Source: Neodontobutis hainanensis (Eukaryota; Chordata; Actinopteri; Gobiiformes; Odontobutidae). From it: a DNA stretch of 64,000 nt. Below are positions 45,767-54,781 of the stretch, one piece after another. The number at the start of each line of letters is the position of its first letter. The first letter of the stretch is position 1. The stretch covers positions 17,754-81,753 of the forward strand of contig JALDNG010000845.1 of NCBI GenBank assembly GCA_024349245.1, written 5' to 3'. Below the pieces are notes generated by a model. That model saw only the letters and a program-made list of their open reading frames with translations. It was not told the DNA's origin and did no database searches. Both the position numbers and the translations under genes were made by a program.

Positions 45767-46777
45767 ATGGACTCAGCCAAAGCAGAGAAAGTAATTAATC
45801 GATTCACCATTATTGAAGAAACTCTTCAAAATCATGCAGCCCAAATGAACACTATTTCCGCCGGGTTCCAGCGGATTGTGTCTCAACAGGAAGACGCCTT
45901 CCAGGCCATGTCTAATCAGATCCATCTCCTGACTTCTCAGCTAGCCAATATTCCAAAGACCACAGAGAGTCTGGTCTCCGTTCCACCTTCAGATCCTGTT
46001 TCCCCGGTGGTTCAACCGATCCCGGTCCAGGAGCCTCAAGTCGGGACTCCAGAACGTTACTCCGGAGAGGCAGGTGGTTGTAATCCTTTTTTGGTAAACT
46101 GCTCAATCCTGTTTGCTCTGCAACCCCACACATTCGCCACAGAGAGAGCCAAGGTGGCCTTTGTCATTAATCACCTGACGGGGCGCGCACGTCTCTGGGG
46201 AACAGCAGAGTGGGAGAGAGATACCCCGGCCTGCTCTAGTTTCCAGTCCTTATCAACTGAACTCCGTAAGGTGTTTGACGCGGAGGATCAGGAGGGCGCG
46301 GCGGCTAGGGGCCTTTTTCAACTAAAACAGGGATCCCGTTCAGTGGCGGATTATTCCATTGAGTTTCGGACGCTTGCTCGGCAGAGTGGATTTAACGCTC
46401 CTGCACAACACCAGGCTTTCCTTCTCGGGTTGGCTGAGCACATGAAAGATGAGCTCGCCACTCGGGAGCTTCCAGTAGACCTGGATGATTTAATCCGTAT
46501 GTCAATCCGAGTTGATCAGCGAGTTCGAGCCCGTCGGAGGGAGCGGGCTACCCGGAGTCCTCGTTGCCTTCCTCTAGATGCCCAGCTACCACAGTTCTCT
46601 GTATCCACAACAGATTCCAGTGCCACCACAGATTCCAGTGAACCCATGCAAATTGGCCGCTCTCATCTCACTCCTGAGGAGAAGCTACGGAGGTGAAGGA
46701 GTCACCTTTGTATGTATTGTGGGGGTTCGGGACATGTGGCATTGGTCTGCCCGTTAAAAGGACAGGCTCAGCAGTAG
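45767..46777 (+). pseudogene. element A gag with in-frame TGA before the zinc knuckle
   Basis: It begins at ATG 45767, 16 bases after the LTR. 309 codons are open, with a coiled N-terminus and capsid-type region (FLVNCSILFALQPHTF, RARLWGTAEWE, GSRSVADYSIEFRTLAR). TGA at 46694-46696 then interrupts. The same frame continues as a CCHC knuckle (CMYCGGSGHVALVC, 46709-46750) until TAG at 46775. The stop is compatible with decay of a CpG arginine codon. Without it gag would carry its RNA-binding domain and overlap the pol frame, which lies at -1 and opens at 46678. Confidence 0.9.
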
Positions 46778-49700
46778 ATGGAGGAGTACTGTTGAGTCTT
46801 ACAGAGGGAGTCTCCTCCATCAATCGCCCACTTGTCCATGTCCAGCTGCTGCTTCCTGGGGGGCCACAAACATTAACTACATTCATTGACTCTGGGGCAG
46901 ACGGCAGTTTTATGGACGAGACTTTGGCTCTTCAGTTGGGGTTGTCACGAGTTCCCCTACCCAAACCAGTTCCTGCACGGGCTCTGAATGGACACCTCCT
47001 GGGCACCGTGACCCACCGGACCAGTCCCGTGGTCCTACTGATCTCTGGGAACCATCAGGAGACACTTGAATTTTTCCTAATTCATTCTTCAGAGATTCCA
47101 TTGATATTGGGTTATCCCTGGTTGCGACGCCATAATCCTCACATTGATTGGGACACTGGGGCAATACTGGGGTGGAGTCATTCTTGTCACTCTGTTTGTC
47201 TTCAGTCAGCGGGAGTACCCAACCCGCTACCTGGTACACCTGTATCCTCTCTGCCGGTCAACGTTCCCAGGGAGTACCAGGATTATAAGGAGGTCTTTAA
47301 TAAGGCCAAAGTCACAGCCTTACCGCCGCATCGGCCATATGACTGTGCTATTGACTTGCTTCCTGGCACCTCACCTCCTAGAGGCCGATTATATTCCTTA
47401 TCCGCTCCTGAAAGAGAGGCCATGGACCTTTACATTAAAGATGCGTTGGCAGCTGGAATAATCAGGCCGTCTTCATCACCAGCGGGGGCAGGGTTTTTCT
47501 TTGTGGGGAAGAAAGACAAGACTCTCCGACCTTGCATTGATTACAGTGGACTTAACGAGATCACCGTAAAGAACAGGTATCCACTTCCTCTGTTGACCTC
47601 CGCTTTTGAACTCCTGGAGGGGGCAACAGTGTTTTCCAAATTGGATCTTCGCAACGCATACCACCTGGTTCGCATCCGAGAGGGGACGAATGGAAGACAG
47701 CATTTAACACCTCGTCAGGCCATTATGAATATCTGGTGATGCCTTTTGGACTGACTAATGCTCCCGCCGTTTTCCAGAACCTGGTTAATGATGTGTTACG
47801 GGACATGCTCGACCGGTTTGTGTTTGTCTACCTGGATGATATCCTCATCTTTTCCAAGAATCACAAGGAACACGTACATCATGTCCAGTCAGTTCTTCAA
47901 CGCCTGCTGGAGAATTCGCTTTTTGTCAAGGCTGAGAAATGCAAGTTTCACGTACCCAGTGTCTCTTTCCTGGGTTACATTGTTGCCCAGGGAAAAATTC
48001 AGATGGACCCTTCCAAGGTGTCGGCAGTATTGGATTGGCCATCTCCGTGCAGTCGAAAGCAACTGCAGCGCTATCTGGGATTTGCCAACTTCTATAGACG
48101 TTTCATCCGTGGCTATAGTACCTTGGCGGTTCCTCTAACAGCACTTACCTCATCTAATGTTCCGTTCCTCTGGTCCAGTGAAGCCGAGTCAGCATTCCGT
48201 GACTTGAAGCTTCGTTTTTCTTCAGCTCCAGTGCTTATCATCCCAAACTCTGATAGTCAGTTTGTCGTAGAGGTGGATGCTTCCGACATGGGAATAGGCG
48301 CAGTTCTGTCCCAACGTTCTCCTTCAGACCAGAAATTACACCCGTGTGCCTATTTTTCTCGTCGCCTGTCTCCCGCTGAACAAAACTACGACGTAGGTAA
48401 TAGGGAGTTGCTGGCTGTTAAGCTAGCCTTGGAGGAGTGGCGGCACTGGCTGGAGGGAGCCGAACAACCTTTTCTTGTGTGGACTGACCACAAAAATTTG
48501 GAGTATATCCGGTCAGCCAAACGCTTGACATCGCGTCAAGCCCGTTGGTCGTTGTTCTTTACTCGATTTAATTTTGTTTTGTCATTCCGACCAGGGTCCC
48601 GGAATCAGAAACCTGACGCACTTTCTCGGCAATTCCAGAAGGAGGAGACATCTTCTGAGGTGACCTCCATCTTATCTCCATCCCAGCTGGTAGCAGCCGT
48701 CACCTGGCCCATTGAAGAGCGCGTCAAAGCAGTCTTGAACACCATCACGGTTCCCAGTTCCTGTCCAGAGGGGAGACTATTTGTTCCTGCGGGGTTGCAG
48801 TCAGAGGTTCTTCAGTGGGTTCACTCGTCTCAACTCGCTTGCCATCCCGGGATTCGGCGGACACTCTCTTTTCTCCAACGGCGGTTCTGGTGGCCTAAGG
48901 AGGAAGAGGATGTTCGGGCATTTGTCACGGCATGTCCGGTCTGTAGCCAGCAGAAGCCATCTCATCATGCTCCATCTGGGCTTCTTCGGCCACTTCCGGT
49001 TCCCAGAAGACCTTGGTCTCACATGTCTCTGGATTTCGTTACTGGTCTACCAGAGTCAAATGGCAACACGGTGATCCTTTCCATCATTGACCGCGTTTTT
49101 GAAGATGGCTCACCTCATAGCCCTGCCTAAGTTGCCTTCAGCAAGGGAAACGGCAGAGCTTGTTCTCCAGAATGTCTTCCGGATCCATGGACTACCAATG
49201 GACATTGTGTCGGACCGGGACCCCAGTTTACACAGTTTGGCGGAGTTTTGTTCTCTTTTAGGGGCTACTGTCAGCTTGTCCTCTGGATTTCACCCGCAGT
49301 CCAATGGCCAGACGGAAAGGTTGAACCAGGAGATGGAGTCGGCCTTGAGGTGCATGGCTGGACAAACTCCATCCTCCTGGTCCTCTCAGCTGTTGTGGGT
49401 GGAGTATGCTCACAACTCCTTGACGAGTTCGGCTACTGGAATGTCCCCTTTCCAGTGCGTCTACGGGTTCCAACCACCACTATTCCCTGCCCAGGAAAGG
49501 GAAGCTAATGTTCCATCCGTCCAAGCCCTCATCCGCCGTTGCAGAGGGACATGGAACAGGGCTCGTGCGGCACTCCTACGAGCTTCCACCCAGTATTCGG
49601 CAGCAGCAGCCAATCGCCATCGCAAGCAGAGTCCCCAGTACAAGGTGGGGGATCAGGTCTGGCTATCCACCAGAGACATTCCTCTCAGAGTGGAGTCGAA

Positions 49701-50091
49701 GAAATTGGCTCCACGATTCATTGGTCCCTTCACTATAGTGAAGATCATCAACCCAGTGGCGGTAAGGTTGAAGCTTCCCCGGTCTATGCGAATTCACCTA
49801 ACATTTCATGTTTCCAGGATCAAGCCCCTTCAGGAGAGTGCTCTGGTTCCCGCCACCAGGCCCCCGCCTCCTGCCCAGCTTGTCGGAGGTGCTCCAGCAT
49901 ATTCGGTGCCACGGCTCCTTGGATCTAGACTCCGTGGTCGAGGCGTTCAGTACCTGGTGGACTGGGAGGGGTATGGTCCAGAAGAACGTTCTTGGGTTCC
50001 TGCCCGCCATATTCTGGATCCACAGTTAATTAGGGACTTCCATGCTTCACACCCCGGACAGTCAGTTGGAACGTCCGGTGCCGTTCCTTGA
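46678..50091 (+). pseudogene. element A pol (PR-RT-RH-IN-chromodomain), two frameshifts
   Basis: Protease active site FIDSGADGS (Asp at 46888). RT starts with LPPHRPYDCAIDLLPG, then CIDYSGLNEITVKNRYPLP and KLDLRNAYHLVRI. A one-base shift at about 47681-47686, in a G run, breaks it. The next frame resumes with GLTNAPAVFQ and the YLDD box (47829-47840). RNase H has VVEVDASDMGIG and WTDHKNLEYI. The integrase has the HHCC finger (HSSQLACHPG...CPVCSQQK) and LDFVTGLPESNG. A second shift at about 49096-49103 lies in a T run, and the IN core follows with VSD and GQTERLNQE. A short out-of-frame patch at about 49220-49245 blurs the sequence after the second Asp. It ends with APRFIGPFTI, then a chromodomain (VQYLVDWEGYGPEERSWVPA) and a TGA that overlaps the polypurine tract. 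Confidence 0.93.
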
Positions 50092-50103
50092 GGGGGGGGT
50101 TCT
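50090..50103 (+). other. element A polypurine tract
   Basis: GAGGGGGGGG followed by TTC, immediately before the 3' LTR. Its first bases overlap the pol stop codon. Confidence 0.85.
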
Positions 50104-50798
50104 GTCAGATCCACTCCATCTCCCTCAGGGATCCGCTCCACTTTCCTTCTCCTTCCTTCATCTCATCACTGCCACCTGTCCCAAGCACCTGCAATCTATT
50201 ACCATCAGTGAGGTATTTAAACCGCTCCTTTCCACCTCTTCCCTGCCAGATCGTTCAGCAGACTTTGTGTGAATGTTTCCAGCGTTTATTCCAGCCCTCG
50301 CTCCAGCCCTCGCTCCAGCCCTCGCTCCAGCCCTCGCTCCAGCCCTCGCTCCAGCCCTCAGGTTTGGACTCCAGCTTGCAGCCCAGTTCCTCGGCTTTTC
50401 TCCAGTCACCGGCTCGGCTCCAGGCTTCGGCGCAGCTCTACGGCTCACTCCAACGCTCAGCCCAGCGTCTCGGCTTGGTCTCCAATCACCGGCTCGGCTC
50501 CAGGCTTCGGTGCAGCTCTACGGCTCGCTCCAACTCTCAGCCCAGCTTCCCGGCTTGGTCTTCCGTCACCGGCTCGGCACCAGGTCTCGGTTTAGCTCCG
50601 CAGTCCAACTCCTACTCTCGGTCCAGCTCCTCGGCTTGGTTCCAGTTCACGGCTTCACTTCAGCCATCAGCGCAGTTCCTCCGCACGGACTACAGTCTCA
50701 GATCTCCTATCCAGCTTCCTGTCACTATCTGTACTTAAATAAAGAATCACTTACCTTCACTGTCTTGTGCGCATTTGAGTCCTCAGTCCCACATTACA
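50104..50798 (+). repeat. element A 3' LTR
   Basis: Same layout as the 5' LTR but with three 80-bp units (starts 50406, 50486, 50566) instead of two. All five 12-bp units are of the CGCTCCAGCCCT type. It has few other differences from the 5' LTR. Confidence 0.95.
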
Positions 50799-50803
50799 GT
50801 AGG
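50799..50803. repeat. target-site duplication, right (GTAGG)
   Basis: The second copy of GTAGG, directly outside the 3' LTR. Confidence 0.9.
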
Positions 50804-51311
50804 CTTCTGTATAATATCAATGTTCATAATATTTATATTATTACAATTACTAGGCTATATGTTAAGATTAAAGACCTAAAATGCAGGATTTCTAGAAAAG
50901 GAATATTGCTGAAACATTGTAATTACCTTTCGATTTTTTTGGTACAAAATTAATTAATTAATGGAAACAGAAACAATTCAATGACTTTACTCAGCTCTTA
51001 CTTATAGAGTGAGAGAGAACAGGTGCATGTGTCAGTTTTTTTCTCAAATGTTTAAATTAAGGAAATAGTACAGCACATTCTCCAGGTACAGCCCTAGACA
51101 TTTTCCTCTGAGGAGGCTACGTAATTAGGCCAATGTAACAACAAAGTTGATTACAGTTTATATCATTAGCTGAAAACAAAATCCAGAATCCACATAATTT
51201 TTCATCCATAATTGAAACAAACCTGTGTTTTATCCTGCAAAAAAATATATATATATATTATATTATATTATTAAAGTCTACTGAGTAATATAATGATAGA
51301 GGTTACTTTAG
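50804..51311 (+). other. intron, nothing recognised
   Basis: AT-rich intronic DNA with short AT runs near 51247-51275. Confidence 0.4.
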
Positions 51312-51850
51312 TATATATACAGTGGCATGAAAAAGTATCTGTAGCGTTTAGAATTTCTTACATTTCTGCATTAAATTACCATAAAATGTGATGTGATCTT
51401 TGTCAAAATGACATAGATGAAAAAACAGTGTCTGCTTTAACTAAAACCAACATTTATAGGTTTTCATATTTGTAATGAGGATAAAATGCAAACAATGACA
51501 GAAGGGGGAGGAATAAGTAACTCAACCAACACATTTAATATCTGGTTGACCCTCCCCCTTTGGCAGCAACAACTTCAACCAGACGTTTCCTGTAGTTGCA
51601 GACCAGCCTGGCACATCAATCAGGATCAATCCTGGACCATTCCTCTTTACAGAACTGCTGTAGTTCAGTCAGATTCTTGGGATGTCTGGCATGAATCGCT
51701 GTCTCAGCTGAATCAGCATCTCAATGAGGTTCAAGTCAGGACTTTGCCTTGGCCACTCCAGAACGTGTATTTTGTTCTTCTGAAACCATTCTGAAGTTGT
51801 TACTTCTGTGTTTTGGGTCATTGTCCTGTTGCAGCATCCATCCTCTTTTT
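51312..51850 (-). mobile_element. Tc1/mariner relic, one end plus transposase C-terminal region
   Basis: It starts CAGTGGCATGAAAAAGTATC, an inverted-repeat end commonly seen in fish Tc1/mariner elements. On the minus strand, near 51800-51720, a decayed transposase C-terminus reads VLEWPRQSPDLNLIE. This corresponds to the PSQSPDLNPIE segment that carries the last acidic residue of the DDE triad. Most of the transposase and the other end are gone. Confidence 0.75.
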
Positions 51851-51918
51851 ATTTAGCTTCAACTGACAGACGGCCTTAGCTTTTCCTGCAAAAACATCCT
51901 GATGAACTTTTGAATGAT

Positions 51919-51955
51919 TTTTATATATATATATATGTTTATGTATATATATGTT

Positions 51956-52048
<93 letters not shown>
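51919..52048. repeat. TATATG/(TA)n simple repeat
   Basis: Long TA dinucleotide runs broken by TATGTTTATGTA and ACACACATACATA segments. Confidence 0.95.
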
Positions 52049-52049
<1 letters not shown>

Positions 52050-52521
52050 CTATTTAATTGTCGAGTATTAAAGTCTGAGTAATATAATTGTATGGGTTAC
52101 TTTAGTGTTGATTAGTATGTTTGTATAACTTGTTATGTTCAAGATTGGGAAGATGGCCGTTTGCAAAGCAAAGGGTTGCGACACCCGTGTGGCCAAAAAT
52201 ATTTCCCAGGGTTGGCAGGTATTCAATATAATTTTCTATATTGTTCAATATCAATATATATCACTAAATGTATAAAATCCATTATTTGTTGTCAAATATA
52301 AAGTAATATCTTAAAGCTATTTTAATTTTACAACAGAACACAATTTTAAGTAAGAATTTCTTTGAACAGGAAACGTTAATTTTAAAGTTTAAACTATTAT
52401 TATTATCATTAGGCCTTATTCTAAACAGCCTAACGTCAAAGGCTGCTACAATAATCTGACAATGTTTGGAAATGTTTTATGCCCCCACATACTGTCATTA
52501 GAAAGCAGCCACAGCAGTGTC

Positions 52522-53119
52522 GACCTGGACCCGCTCTACACGACCTGCACCCGCTCTTCAAATCCTGCACCCTCTCTACAATACCTGGACCGTCTCTACA
52601 CGACCTGCACCCGCTCTTCAAATCCTGCACCCTCTCTACAATACCTGGATCCTCTCTACACGACCTGCACCCGCTCTTCAAATCCTGCACCCTCTCTACA
52701 CTACCTGTACCCTCTCTACTGGACCTGAACCCGCTCTACACAACCTGGATCAGCCCTACACAACCTGCACCCGTTCTACCGGACCTGAACCCGCTCTACA
52801 CAACCTGGACCCTCGCTACAAAACCGGGACCCGCTCTAGACGACCTGAAATCGCTCTACACAAACTTGATCAGCCCTACACCACCTGCACCCTCTCTACA
52901 CGACCTGTACCCGCTCTAAACAACCTTGATCAGCCCTACACGACCTGTACCTGCTCTACACAACCTGAAAATGCTCTACATGACCGGGATCCGCTCTACA
53001 CAACCTGTACCTGCTCTACACAACCTTGATCACCCCTACACAACCTGTAACTTCTCTACACGACCTGCACCCACTCTACAAAACCTGGACCCGCTTTACA
53101 TGACCTGGACCCGCTCTAT
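52522..53119 (+). repeat. 20-bp minisatellite in exact register, with 60-bp higher-order start
   Basis: About 30 head-to-tail units of consensus ACCTGNACCCGCTCTACACG. Spacing stays at exactly 20 bp throughout despite base substitutions. The first three 60-bp blocks (three units each, one being CTTCAAATCCTGCACCCTCT-like) are almost identical. Since 20 is not a multiple of three and the motif lacks stops, all three forward frames are long (up to 170 codons). These are not genes. Confidence 0.93.
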
Positions 53120-54651
53120 AGCTGCTACAGTGCAGTTCACAATACGAGCAGCTCTTTAGAGTGGATGAAGCGTGTGTAAACAAAGCATCCTTAGCCCTGT
53201 TGTGACTCCTTCTGGATAACTTCTTATTATAAACTAAAAGAATTTAAGGATATAGTTGGCGAGGAGAAGTAATAGTTGGCTGGTAGTTGGCTAAAACTGA
53301 ACAATTTAGAGCTGCCTTGAGAGCCTTGTGCACTCACTGGCTTTTCCTGTGTGCTAAATATCAGTGCAGTTCTTTTAAGTTTTAAATACCAGGAGAGTGG
53401 TAAATTATTGAGCAGTGCTGCAGATGGACAGCAGGACTGCAATTCAAGTTTAAGCTCTGTGTGTGAGTGGCTGCGCTGTGGCTCAATGAGAAGACAGAGC
53501 TGGGACATGACAGCGGCTGCTGCAAGTGGTGCTCTCTGCGTCAGTCTAACTTGATGTTGGGGTCCCAGTCACGTAATTGGTTGAGCAGGGCACTATTTTC
53601 ATTGTCATTTTTCAAGTGTCAAAACATAGACAAAAACTTTGTATCAAAGTTATATCAACCTGTCTAAAATGTCAATTGAGGAAAAGTTATATTGCAATAT
53701 ATATGGTTATCATTTTATTCCCCATTCCTATTTGAATCTGCAATTGTATGCTTGTTTTTATAAAGGTCATGAGGAAGTGAAAGTACAATGACAAAAAAAT
53801 TACCAAATTATCAAAACATTTGGGAAACACTGGTCTGAACCCTTTTACCGTTTGTAAATAACATAAACTACAACTCAAAGAAAGATGACCACAAAACATC
53901 CTGAGTTAACAAAAGCTTTAATATTTACTAAAGACTTCATGTGTGCAGTCACTGAGTAGAGAACCATAGCGAGTGTCTCAATATTCAGCTGCTCAGTGTA
54001 AATGTTCTGTATAAATAAACCCAAAGTAACACCACATGGGGGAATCTCTTAAACTGAGAACTCCCTGATGAGATTATGCAATGCTTAAACAGCTAATCTA
54101 CAAAAAAAAAAAAAAAAAGAATTGCATGGCAGTTTGCCATGATAAAAAAAAAAAAACATATATACAAATGCATATGGCTTGGGCTCAAGCCAAAATATGT
54201 GTAGACTATAGATTCTTAGCATTCTTGTTAACATATAATTATTAATTCAAGTTTTGGTGTGCAGCCATCTGTATTACGCACATTTTAACCCTTGCGCCCT
54301 TCTCAAATGTTGCATACACTTGACATCTTAATGGCAAAAATGTACACGCTCAAAAAAAAAATGCTATAAAATCTATCATACATCAATATTTTGAGTGCAT
54401 AAGTTTTATGTATTTTTAACCATATTATCCTGTGCCATGTGTATGTCTTGAGTGTGTGCATGTGCGTGTTTTATTCACCAATTGTTATTGCACATTTATA
54501 ACCACCTTACCTGCCTTATTATAACCCCCTCACCTTTTAAAAGCTAAAGAATTGTGAATAGAATAACTCTACATTAAAATTTTATTTTAATTTAGAGATT
54601 ATTAGTTATTTGCATATATACTGGATAATGACCCTTTTTTCTGTGTTCCAG
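53120..54651 (+). other. intron, nothing recognised
   Basis: Two poly-A runs near 54103-54118 and 54145-54156. The branch/pyrimidine region before the exon is ACCCTTTTTTCTGTGTTCCAG. Confidence 0.45.
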
Positions 54652-54781
54652 GTTTAACAACATCCACATTATCCATAACAATTCATTGGCTGGGTTAAAG
54701 AAAGTGGAGTTGCTGATGCTCCACAGCAATGACCTTCACCAAATTCCACCCGCAGTCTTCAACGACATGAAGTCACTACAG
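54652..54781 (+). CDS. mxra5: mxra5-like coding exon: leucine-rich repeats
   Basis: A 130-bp exon bounded by TGTTCCAG|GT and ACAG|GTAAGT. Its first base completes the glycine codon split by the phase-2 intron after 44126, giving the family's INLGFNN junction. The remaining 43 codons contain two LRR cores, LKKVELLMLHSNDLHQIP and AVFNDMKSLQ, and the exon ends in phase 0. The wording matches the first LRRs of MXRA5/IGSF10 (family: xLELLMxHxNxIxxIPxxxFxDLxxLQ). Continuation of the repeats should lie in exons to the right, beyond this window. Confidence 0.8.

Larger units (their letters stand above)
45135..50798 (+). mobile_element. full-length Ty3/Gypsy chromovirus, element A, in sense in the mxra5-like intron
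   Basis: A 5664-bp element with LTRs of 616 and 695 bp (TGTCAG...ATTACA), a GTAGG target duplication, primer-binding site, gag, pol and polypurine tract. Pol order is protease, RT, RNase H, integrase, chromodomain, hence a chromovirus. There is no envelope gene. It sits in the long intron between the two coding exons of the mxra5-like gene, in the same orientation. The LTRs differ by very few substitutions apart from repeat changes, so the insertion looks young. Yet gag has an in-frame stop and pol at least two frameshifts. Confidence 0.96.

Noticed and set aside
45240..45794. Proline/serine/glutamine-rich plus-strand frames of 129-184 codons over the LTRs (also 50088-50953)
   Set aside because: They lie in LTR tandem repeats (12-bp and 80-bp units, 12 being a multiple of three). 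They are non-coding LTR sequence.
52462..53159. Several overlapping forward frames of up to 170 codons that look like a Thr/Pro/Leu-rich repeat protein
   Set aside because: They are produced by a stop-free 20-bp tandem repeat that opens all three frames. There is no start context, splice support or consistent single frame.
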